A stretch of DNA of 64,000 nucleotides, taken from the NCBI GenBank assembly GCA_963721405.1, contig CAVRJA010000003.1, forward strand, positions 310,001-374,000. Direction: 5' to 3'. Origin of the DNA: JAFNAG01 sp963721405 (GTDB lineage Bacteria > Acidobacteriota > UBA6911). Below, piece after piece: positions 45,905 through 53,270 of the stretch. Each line of letters opens with the position of its first letter. Within the stretch, counting starts at the first letter, position 1. The position numbers and the translations under genes are program-made. The notes under the pieces are model-generated. The model had not been told where the DNA came from. It worked only from the letters and a program-made list of their open reading frames with translations, and made no database searches.

Positions 45905-46495
45905 CTACTCGCCGAGCCGGTAGCGAACGAAGCGCCGGATCTGGATGTTTTCGCCGATTCTCTGGATGTGGGCGGCGATGTGGTCTTTGACGGAGATGCC
46001 CGGTTCCTTGACGAACGGCTGCTCCAGCAGGCAGGTCTCCGCGTAGAACTTGGCCATGCGGCCTTCGACGATCTTGTCGAGGACGTTTTCCGGTTTTCCG
46101 GTGGCGCGCGCCTGCGCCTTGTAAATCTCGCGTTCCGCCGCCAGCACCTCCTCCGTCACGTCTTCCTTGCGCACGAACCGCGGATCGCTGGCCGCGACCT
46201 GCATCGCGACATCTTTCACCAGGGTCTGAAAATCGGCGTTTCGGGCCACGAAATCGCTTTCGCAGTTCACTTCCACCATCACGCCGATTTTGCCGTTGTG
46301 CACGTAGCAGCCGATCAGCCCTTCCTTGGTGTCGCGGTTGGCCTTCTTCGCCACTGCGGAAAGCCCCTTCTTGCGCAGAATCGTGATTGCGGCTTCCAGG
46401 TCGCCCTTGGCCTCCAGAAGCGCATTCTTGCACTCCATGAAGCCGACGCCGGTCTTCTCGCGAAGCGTCTTGACAACTTCCGCTGATATGTTCAT
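45905..46495 (-). CDS. tsf: Elongation factor Ts (short form)
   Basis: 196 residues. The UBA-like N-domain (VKTLREKTGVGFMECKNALLEAKGDLEAAITILRKKG) and the core motif VEVNCESDFVARN are intact. It is the short EF-Ts with one core subdomain, as in Thermus and many Acidobacteriota. It exchanges GDP on EF-Tu. Confidence 0.96.
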   Translation of the reverse strand: MNISAEVVKTLREKTGVGFMECKNALLEAKGDLEAAITILRKKGLSAVAKKANRDTKEGLIGCYVHNGKIGVMVEVNCESDFVARNADFQTLVKDVAMQVAASDPRFVRKEDVTEEVLAAEREIYKAQARATGKPENVLDKIVEGRMAKFYAETCLLEQPFVKEPGISVKDHIAAHIQRIGENIQIRRFVRYRLGE

Positions 46496-46648
46496 TCCGA
46501 ACCTCCGGATTTCACTAGATGCATGGCCACACCGAGGCGTCGGGCAGTCCTGCGCGAACGCCCTGCTGCCGCTTCAACCCTGGCTGCAGGGCCGCCTGCA
46601 AAGGTGTGTGATTGGGAAACGACGCGGCGCCGATACCCGTCGACCGCC

Positions 46649-47794
46649 TCAAACCCCATGGTCGTCGGATGTCGTACCGCTTTCATCCGGCTCAGGGTCT
46701 GCGGGCTTCGCAGGATCCGGGTCGACAGGCGAGGCGCCGACAGGCTCTTCCGGCGCCGTTGGCTCGGCGGCAGCATCAGGCTCTGCCGGCACGACGGGCT
46801 CGGCGGCTGATTCCACCTGGGCCGGCGCGGCGGCTTCAGCCTGCGTCTTCGACTCCGGCTTTCTCGGCCGGGCCTTGCGCTGGAGCGTCTTCTTGAAGGT
46901 GGTCTTGGGCTTGGCCCCCGCTTCACCCTGTGCGGCGCCGCCCTCGCCGGGAACGGGCGCCGCCTCGGCGCCCTCTTTCCCTTCGGCAGCCCTGCGGGCC
47001 GCCTCAGCCGCCGCGGCCCGGGCAGCAGCTTCGCGCGCAGCCGCCGCCTGCTGGGCCTGCATCTGTCTCTGCTTCTCCTGCTGCTCCGCCAGTTCCCTCT
47101 GCTGCGCCTCGTAGAGGGCGCGGCCGTCGAGGAACGCCTGGGAAATGGTGGAGGCAATCAGGCGGATGGCGCGGAGGGCATCATCGTTGCCCGGGATGAT
47201 AAAGTCGATTTCGTCCGGATCGCAGTTTGTATCCGCCACACCGATGATGGGAATCCCCAGCTTGCGGGCTTCCTGGACGGCAATCGCTTCTTTCTTGGTG
47301 TCAATAACGAACAGCGCCTCGGGCAGCTGCGACATTTCCTTGATGCCCGAGAGGTTCTTTTCCAGCTTCTTGCGCTCGCGCTCCAGCCGGGCCACTTCCT
47401 TCTTGGAGAGCAGGTCGTATTGTCCGTTGGACTGCATGGCTTCCAGTTCCCGGAAGCGCTTGATGCTCTTCTGGATCGTGGCGAAGTTGGTGAGCAGCCC
47501 GCCCAGCCAGCGCTGATTTACGAAGTACATCCCGCAGCGCTTGGCCTCTTCCTGGATGACCTCCTGCGCCTGGCGCTTGGTGCCCAGAAAGAGCACGGAC
47601 TTCCCCTGAGCGCTGAGTTCGGTGACAAACTGGACCGCATTCTTGAACAGCTTCAGGCTTTTCTGCAGATCGATGATATAGATGCCGTTTCGTTCCCCGA
47701 AGATGTACTCCTTCATCTTGGGGTTCCACCGCTTCGTCTGGTGGCCGAAATGTACGCCCGCCTCGAGCAGCTGCTTCATGCTAATCGAAACCAA
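46649..47794 (-). CDS. rpsB: Ribosomal protein S2 with a long Ala/Pro-rich C-terminal tail
   Basis: 381 residues against about 240 in E. coli. Residues 1-230 are a normal S2 (MKQLLEAGVHFGHQTKRWNPKMKEYIFGERNGIYIIDLQKSL ... GNDDALRAIRLIASTISQAFLDG). After that comes a Gln/Ala/Arg helix (QQREL...AAREAAARAAAAEAARR), then a basic patch (FKKTLQRKARPRKPESK) and an acidic Pro/Glu/Ala-rich end. There is no frameshift or fused domain. It sits 153 bp before tsf. Confidence 0.95.
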   Translation of the reverse strand: MVSISMKQLLEAGVHFGHQTKRWNPKMKEYIFGERNGIYIIDLQKSLKLFKNAVQFVTELSAQGKSVLFLGTKRQAQEVIQEEAKRCGMYFVNQRWLGGLLTNFATIQKSIKRFRELEAMQSNGQYDLLSKKEVARLERERKKLEKNLSGIKEMSQLPEALFVIDTKKEAIAVQEARKLGIPIIGVADTNCDPDEIDFIIPGNDDALRAIRLIASTISQAFLDGRALYEAQQRELAEQQEKQRQMQAQQAAAAREAAARAAAAEAARRAAEGKEGAEAAPVPGEGGAAQGEAGAKPKTTFKKTLQRKARPRKPESKTQAEAAAPAQVESAAEPVVPAEPDAAAEPTAPEEPVGASPVDPDPAKPADPEPDESGTTSDDHGV

Positions 47795-47811
47795 ATAGGA
47801 CCTCCCTCAGG

Positions 47812-48204
47812 TTACCGCTTGGAGAACTGGAACCTCTTGCGGGCTCCCTTCTGACCGTACTTCTTCCGTTCCTTGATTCGCGAATCGCGCGTCAGCATCC
47901 CTGCGCGTTTCAGCTTGGGCCGCAACTCGTTGTTAAAATCGAGCAGCGCCTTCGTGATCCCCAGCCGGATGGCCCCGGCCTGACCCGATACCCCGCCCCC
48001 ATCGACCGTGATCCGCAGGTCGAACTTCCCGACCATGTCCGTAACCGTCAGTGGGGAGCGGATGACCGTACGTTGGGTCTCATTGCAGAAGTAGTCCGCC
48101 AGCTCGCGCCTGTTCACCTTGATCTCGCCGCTTCCCGGTATCAGGTAAACCCGGGCGGTGGAGCTTTTCCGTTTTCCAGTCCCGTAATATTGAACTGTCG
48201 CCAA
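47812..48204 (-). CDS. rpsI: Ribosomal protein S9 (TTG start)
   Basis: With the TTG at 48204 the protein is 130 residues, starts (M)ATVQYYGTGKRKSSTARVYL as in the family, and has AAGGAG six bases before the start. An ATG at 48237 would add eleven residues with no family match. The end, DSRIKERKKYGQKGARKRFQFSKR, is the conserved basic tail that reaches P-site tRNA. It follows rplM by 54 bp. Confidence 0.93.
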   Translation of the reverse strand: MATVQYYGTGKRKSSTARVYLIPGSGEIKVNRRELADYFCNETQRTVIRSPLTVTDMVGKFDLRITVDGGGVSGQAGAIRLGITKALLDFNNELRPKLKRAGMLTRDSRIKERKKYGQKGARKRFQFSKR

Positions 48205-48258
48205 ACCCGAACTCCTTACCTTAGTGGAAACTTGCACTTCCCATTGTTGAACGACACG

Positions 48259-48687
48259 TTACAGCGAGACGGCAGCGGGGCGCTGAGCCTGATGCGGATG
48301 GGTGGGACCCCGATAGACTCGCAGTTTCTTTCTCATCGCCCTGCCAAGCTTTGACTTCGGCAGCATGCCGAATACCGCTTCCTGAACGACCCGCTCAGGG
48401 TAGCGCGCCATGAGCACACCGGCCGACACCTCGCGAAGCCCGCCGGGATGCCCGGTGTGATGGCGATAGAACTTGTCCGTCAGCTTCTTGCCGGTCAGCT
48501 TGACCTTGTCGGCGTTGACGACAATCACGTGATCGCCGGTGTCCAGAAAGGGCGTGTAGACGGCTTTATCCTTGCCGGTCAGCATATTGGCCACCCGGGT
48601 GGCCAGCCTGCCGAGAACCAGACCCTCGGCATCCACCACGTGCCACTTCCTGTCGATTTCCTTCTCGCCGGGTATAAAACTCTTCAT
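48259..48687 (-). CDS. rplM: Ribosomal protein L13
   Basis: 142 residues. It shows RKWHVVDAEGLVLGRLATRVANMLTGKDK, the VVVNADKVKLTGKKLTDKFYRHHTGHPGG core, and AVFGMLPKSKLGRAMRKKLRVYRGPTHPHQAQRP, all diagnostic of L13. It is the first gene of the minus-strand translation block that runs to frr. Confidence 0.97.
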   Translation of the reverse strand: MKSFIPGEKEIDRKWHVVDAEGLVLGRLATRVANMLTGKDKAVYTPFLDTGDHVIVVNADKVKLTGKKLTDKFYRHHTGHPGGLREVSAGVLMARYPERVVQEAVFGMLPKSKLGRAMRKKLRVYRGPTHPHQAQRPAAVSL

Positions 48688-48946
48688 CTCTCACCCCATC
48701 GAATATCCATAATGCAGGCTAATCTTTTAGGCTAGCCAATAGGAGCGCAGCTGTCAAGACAAATTGGCCGTACTTTTTAGACGGATATTCTGCTTGGAAA
48801 GAACCGCACCGGGGGCGGATCGCATTCCCAGAGGCTTTTCCTCCAAATGCAACCCTACGGTCGTGCGTGAGGCGCAGATGGAGGAACTCCCAACCAGGCG
48901 AGATTCTACCACGGACAGCGGCCGGCGCCAAATCCCCTGTCGGGTC
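48688..48946. other. Leader region of the rplM operon
   Basis: 259 bp between the rplM start and the dispersed repeat. It must carry the promoter, but I find no clear -35/-10 pair and no gene. Confidence 0.4.
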
Positions 48947-49183
48947 GGCATGTTGGCGGGCAGGTTCTGCGCTCGGGTACATCATCCGCTTCGAACTCGA
49001 GCAAGACCCCACAGGCCAAAGGTTTGAAACGGCCAAATGACAAATGACCATTAACCAATCACAATTGATAAATTCTCTTGTCGTTAATCGCTGCGCGACG
49101 CCACCTTTTTGTCCGATCAAACGCTGGCTTGAGAGGCTCACCCAGATTCAGCGAGGACTGAGTCTCACTTCTGATTGCACCCG
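48947..49183 (-). repeat. 235-bp dispersed repeat, copy 2
   Basis: This is the inverted partner of 20701-20935. Matching blocks run across the whole length, including AATTTATCAATTGTGATTGG and CCGAGCGCAGAACCTGCC on the minus strand. The two copies are 28 kb apart. Confidence 0.85.
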
Positions 49184-49211
49184 TTCGCAGAAAGTGCGAT
49201 TCCGACAAAGG

Positions 49212-50102
49212 GGCTCTCCGGACACTTAAAGCGCTGCGTTCATGTGGCCCCGGGCTTCAGCCCGGTCTCGAAGCCGACCGCTACGGCTGATTCCACAGGA
49301 ACCCCTCATGCGGCGGGATAGTAACAGAGTCGATACGGAAGGTGCGGGCTGAAGCCCGCGGCCACATGAAAACTTCCACGTTTTCGGATCGCGGTCTCTG
49401 TGCCCAGATCAAAGTTTCTGTCTTCAATGAACGGCGGCTCAGCTGCCGCAAAGGCTCTCCGGAAACATACGGAGCTGCATTCCTGCATTCCTGTGGCTCC
49501 GGGCGCCCGGTCTCCAAGCTGACCCCTGCGGCCGATTCTGCAAAAATCCCTCATGCGGCGGGATGGCGCTGGAGTCGAAGCAGAAGGTGCGGGCTGAAGC
49601 CCGCGGCCACATGAAAACTTCCACGTTTTCGGATCGCGGTCTCTGTGCCCAGATCAAAGTTTCTGTCTTCAATGAACGGCGGCTCAGCTGCCGCAAAGGC
49701 TCTCCGGACACTTAAAGCGCTGCGTTCATGTGGCCCCGGGCTTCAGCCCGGTCTCGAAGCCGACCGCTACGGCTGATTCCACAGGAACCCCTCATGCGGC
49801 GGGATAGTAACGGAGTCGATACGGAAGGTGCGGGCTGAAGCCCGCGGCCACATGAAAACTTCCACGTTTTCGGATCGCGGTCTCTGTGCCCAGATCAAAG
49901 TTTCTGTCTTCAATGAACGGCGGCTCAGCTGCCGCAAAGGCTCTCCGGACACTTAAAGCGCTGCGTTCATGTGGCCCCGGGCTTCAGCCCGGTCTCGAAG
50001 CCGACCGCTACGGCTGATTCCACAGGAACCCCTCATGCGGCGGGATAGTAACGGAGTCGATACGGAAGGTGCGGGCTGAAGCCCGCGGCCACATGAAAAC
50101 TT
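49212..50102. repeat. Tandem array of a ~241-bp unit (three full copies plus a partial)
   Basis: Units begin with GGCTCTCCGG at 49212, 49453, 49698 and 49939, so the period is 241, 245 and 241 bp; the fourth copy stops near 50102. Each unit holds an inverted pair: CATGTGGCC then GGGCTTCAGCCC at one side, GGGCTGAAGCCC then GGCCACATG at the other. The second copy is the most diverged. Short open frames run through it on the minus strand but simply repeat with the unit and have no ribosome sites. Confidence 0.92.
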
Positions 50103-50518
50103 CGACTTTCGGGAGGAACCCGTGGAGTCTCGGCGTCGGGGTCGCTAAATGACGCGTGCTTCACAGTGGCTCTGCGGTGATACCTCTGGATTTGGATCCG
50201 GTTGCGGGGGGCTGCCATTCAAAATGTCTCGAAATGGCGGACCCTCTGGTGAAACTACATGGGCGGCAGAAACAAATGAGGGAACGCACCGGTCGGAAGC
50301 ATTGATCCTGTGAGAACTCGGGCGAAAAAAAACGGAAGGTTCTCCGGGGGGCGGTACGATAAGAAAGTCTGAGACGGGGCGGCCGTGCCGGGGAGAGCAA
50401 GCGGTTCGAAGGCATACGCGTCGAGCACATGCCCGTTTCCGGATGTCCGCGGTCGCGGTTATGGTCATCCCCCAAAAGGCTTATCCATAATGAATTCAAA
50501 GCCGGACTTTGAGACCTC
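50103..50518. other. Leader region of the pil operon
   Basis: 416 bp without a gene. It has a GAGAAC ... GTTCTC stem enclosing an A8 run (about 50312-50345). I looked for a cyclic-di-GMP riboswitch, which would suit a pilus operon, and did not find the conserved core. Confidence 0.45.
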
Positions 50519-51577
50519 ATGGCACTGACCCTACTGAATCGTACAAAACAAATCGTCGGTCTGGACATCGGATCCAGCAGCATCAAGGCGGCCGAGTTGC
50601 GCCCGATACGCAAAGGCGGTTATGAGCTTGTCAGCCTTGGCGTGGAGCAACTCTCCCCCGATTGCATCGTTGACGGGGTGGTGATTTCAAAGCTCCCCGT
50701 TTCCGACGCCATCAATCGGATTTTCGCCCAGCAGGCGATCAAGAACCGCCGGGTCGCCACTTCGATATCCGGGCATTCCGTCATCGTCAAAAAGATCGCG
50801 CTTCCGCTGCAGAGCGAAGAGGACCTTGCCGAATCGATACGCTGGGAGGCCGAGCAGTACATCCCGTTCGACATCGCGGATGTCAACCTGGACTACCAGG
50901 TGCTCGGTGAAAGCCCTACGTCCGGAAACCTCGACGTTCTCCTGGTAGCGGTCAAGAAAGAAAAGATCACCGACCACACGAGTGTCATTTCCATGGCCGG
51001 CAAGAATCCCGTGATTGTGGACGTCGATGCCTTCGCGCTCCAGAATGCCTACCAGTTCAACTATGAGCCCGCCACCCGCACGACGGTGGCCCTTCTCGAT
51101 ATTGGCGCCGGTACGATGACGATCAACATCGTCAGCGGGAACGACTTCCTGTTTACGCGCGACGTCGGCGTCGGCGGCAGGCAGTACACCGACTTCATCC
51201 AGAAGGAATTCAACCTCAACTTCAACCAGGCCCAGGCGCTCAAACACGGCGAAACGGTGGAGGGGATCAACCCGTCCGAGGCGTACCACGTGATCGAATC
51301 GGTGACGGAGATCATTTGCCTCGAAATCCAGAAGACATTCGACTTCTTCAAATCGACGACGACGGTCGATCACATCGACCGCATGCTGGTGAGCGGCGGC
51401 GCCGTGCACACCCACGGCCTGTTGGAAACCTTGAGTCGAAAGTTCGAGATCCCGACCGAGGAGTTTGATTCCTTCAAGAACATTTCCTACGACCCGAAGC
51501 GATTCCCGTCCATCGCGGATTGTTCCCCGGACCTGGCGATTGCCATCGGCCTCGCCCTGCGGAATTCAGAGGAATAG
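50519..51577 (+). CDS. pilM: Type IV pilus inner-membrane platform protein PilM
   Basis: 352 residues, actin-like fold. The ATP-binding motifs are visible: VGLDIGSSSIKAAEL (phosphate 1, about 15-29), ALLDIGAGTMTINIV (phosphate 2) and LVSGGAVHTHGLLETL (adenosine). PilM is cytoplasmic and binds the short N-terminal tail of PilN. It is the first gene of pilMNOPQ, with tight spacing to pilN. Confidence 0.96.
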   Translation: MALTLLNRTKQIVGLDIGSSSIKAAELRPIRKGGYELVSLGVEQLSPDCIVDGVVISKLPVSDAINRIFAQQAIKNRRVATSISGHSVIVKKIALPLQSEEDLAESIRWEAEQYIPFDIADVNLDYQVLGESPTSGNLDVLLVAVKKEKITDHTSVISMAGKNPVIVDVDAFALQNAYQFNYEPATRTTVALLDIGAGTMTINIVSGNDFLFTRDVGVGGRQYTDFIQKEFNLNFNQAQALKHGETVEGINPSEAYHVIESVTEIICLEIQKTFDFFKSTTTVDHIDRMLVSGGAVHTHGLLETLSRKFEIPTEEFDSFKNISYDPKRFPSIADCSPDLAIAIGLALRNSEE

Positions 51578-51584
51578 AGCAGCC

Positions 51585-52154
51585 ATGATCAAGGTTAACC
51601 TGCTCAAGGATCACGCTAGCCGAACCCGGAAAACCATGGTCGCGCCCAAGGCCTCGCCGCTGGGGCTGATGTTCCTCGCGGCTCTGGCACTCGTCGCCGT
51701 CGGCCTGGGGGCGACCTGGTACTACCTGCGCACCCAGATCACAGACCTCACCGCCAGCCGCGACAAGCTGCAGATGGAAAGCGTGCGGCTGCAGGGACTC
51801 AAAAAACAAGCGGACCAGTTCGAAAAGATGAAAAACGAGCGCCAGAGCCGCATCGACATCATCGAGCAGCTCAGGGCCAACCAGAAGGGGCCGGTGCTCC
51901 TGCTCAATCACCTGATCCGGTGCATTCCGACGAGCGCTCCCCTGTGGCTGAACTCCCTGGAACAAAAAGGGGACCAGATCCGGATCATGGGATCGACAAC
52001 GCGCGGCGAGACCATTCCTGACTTCATGAGCAACCTTTCGGCAACGGGCATATTCAAGACCGTGGACCTGGAGCTTTACGAAGACAAAGACAAGGAAGCG
52101 GCCAAATTCACCCTGCTCTGCGTAACGGAGCAGCAGAAGGCGTCTCCGGAGTAG
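51585..52154 (+). CDS. pilN: Type IV pilus assembly protein PilN
   Basis: 189 residues. The start MIKVNLLKDH matches the INLLP-type peptide that docks in PilM. One membrane helix follows (LGLMFLAALALVAVGLGATWYYL, about 26-48), then a coiled coil and a periplasmic ferredoxin-like fold. It begins seven bases after pilM, with AGAGGAA as ribosome site. Confidence 0.92.
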   Translation: MIKVNLLKDHASRTRKTMVAPKASPLGLMFLAALALVAVGLGATWYYLRTQITDLTASRDKLQMESVRLQGLKKQADQFEKMKNERQSRIDIIEQLRANQKGPVLLLNHLIRCIPTSAPLWLNSLEQKGDQIRIMGSTTRGETIPDFMSNLSATGIFKTVDLELYEDKDKEAAKFTLLCVTEQQKASPE

Positions 52155-52160
52155 ATCGGC

Positions 52161-52754
52161 ATGGATTTAGCGAATCTCAAACTGGAAAGTCTCCCGCGCA
52201 GGATCCAGATCACGATCATTGCCGTAGTGGTGATCGGCCTCGCGGCGGTCGTTTACACGTTCTACCTGAAGGATATGGTGGAAACGCGCAGCGCTCTGCA
52301 GGCCGAAACTGCCCAACTCCAGAAGGCCGTCGCGCAGGCAAGTGCTGTCGAAGCCCGCTTGAACCAGTTCAAGCGCGAACTGGCGGCCCTCAATGTGCGC
52401 CTCGAGGAATTGCGCCGGATCCTCCCGAATCAGAAGGAGACTCCCGACGTGCTGCGCAACGTCCAGATTATGGCGGCCGAAAGCAACCTCAAGATCGTCA
52501 AGTTCATACCGCAGCCGGTCGCGCCAAAGGCGTTTTATTCCGACTGGCCGATCTCGATGGAAGTCCAGGGGTCCTACAACGCGCTGGGGAGTTTCTTCGA
52601 GAAGGTCGGCCAATTCACGCGCATCGTGAATGTCGACAACATCAGCATCAAGGGCATCGAGGGTTCGACCGATCGCACCAGGACCCTCAATTCCGTTTGC
52701 ACGGCCACGACCTTCGTGTATCGGGAAGATTCGGCTGCCGCGCCAGTCAAATAG
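52161..52754 (+). CDS. pilO: Type IV pilus assembly protein PilO
   Basis: 197 residues. A single membrane helix (IQITIIAVVVIGLAAVVYTFYL, about 14-35) precedes a coiled coil (about 40-85) and the PilO periplasmic fold (ETPDVLRNVQIMAAESNLKIVKFIPQP ... VQGSYNALGSFFEKVGQFTRIVNVDNISI). It pairs with PilN in the alignment subcomplex. The start is six bases past pilN. Confidence 0.93.
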   Translation: MDLANLKLESLPRRIQITIIAVVVIGLAAVVYTFYLKDMVETRSALQAETAQLQKAVAQASAVEARLNQFKRELAALNVRLEELRRILPNQKETPDVLRNVQIMAAESNLKIVKFIPQPVAPKAFYSDWPISMEVQGSYNALGSFFEKVGQFTRIVNVDNISIKGIEGSTDRTRTLNSVCTATTFVYREDSAAAPVK

Positions 52755-52761
52755 GGTGAAC

Positions 52762-53259
52762 ATGCTCAGGAAACCTCTGCACAGAACGATCGCAGCACTC
52801 GCGTGGCCGGCCCTGCTCGTGCCTGCCGCCTTCGGACAGGCGCCGGCGAAGAATGCCGCAGTTGCCCGGGGGGCCGTCGCGGCCATCGAATCACCCACGG
52901 TCATGCGCGCCGTCCGCTATGACTCCGACAAGCGCCTCGATCCGTTTCTGAATCCGCTGCTGCAGCAGAAGAACGCAAATCCCGATGAAGAAGTCGACCG
53001 TGGCGCCGCTCCTCCCGGCATCGCGGGTATGTACATCAACCAGGTGGATCTTGTCGGCGTGTCGGCGGCTCCGGATGGACAGACGGCTGTATTCAGGGGC
53101 ACCGACAAACGGGTCTATTTCCTGCACGAAGGGGATCGCATGTTCGACGGCTACATCAAAGCCGTCGCCCTCGATGCCGTGCGGTTGATCCGCGAGACCA
53201 GGCTGAGGAGCGGCAAGGTCTTGAGCCAGGAAGTCACCAAGCGTCTCAGAACTCCATAG
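52762..53259 (+). CDS. pilP: Type IV pilus protein PilP
   Basis: 165 residues from ATG 52762. A Sec signal (LHRTIAALAWPALLVPAAFGQA) is followed by an unstructured stretch and a beta-sandwich (GMYINQVDLVGVSAAPDGQTAVFRGTDKRVYFLHEGDRMFDGYIKAV), as in PilP, which links PilNO to the secretin. Typical PilP is a lipoprotein, but no lipobox Cys is present here. Confidence 0.85.
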   Translation: MLRKPLHRTIAALAWPALLVPAAFGQAPAKNAAVARGAVAAIESPTVMRAVRYDSDKRLDPFLNPLLQQKNANPDEEVDRGAAPPGIAGMYINQVDLVGVSAAPDGQTAVFRGTDKRVYFLHEGDRMFDGYIKAVALDAVRLIRETRLRSGKVLSQEVTKRLRTP

Positions 53260-53270
53260 GAACTGCCGCT

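Noticed and set aside
44018..46486. Long open frame antisense to frr, pyrH and tsf
   Set aside because: Three certain genes occupy the other strand; the antisense product shows no family features.
49281..49952. Repeated small minus-strand proteins containing EVFMWPRASARTF
   Set aside because: They are translations of the 241-bp repeat, including its GGGCTTCAGCCC palindrome, and lack ribosome sites.
49212..50102. CRISPR array
   Set aside because: The period is about 241 bp and the whole unit repeats, with no short repeat/variable spacer pattern and no cas genes.
50103..50518. Cyclic-di-GMP riboswitch before pilM
   Set aside because: No match to the conserved GEMM core or its GAAA tetraloop and receptor arrangement.
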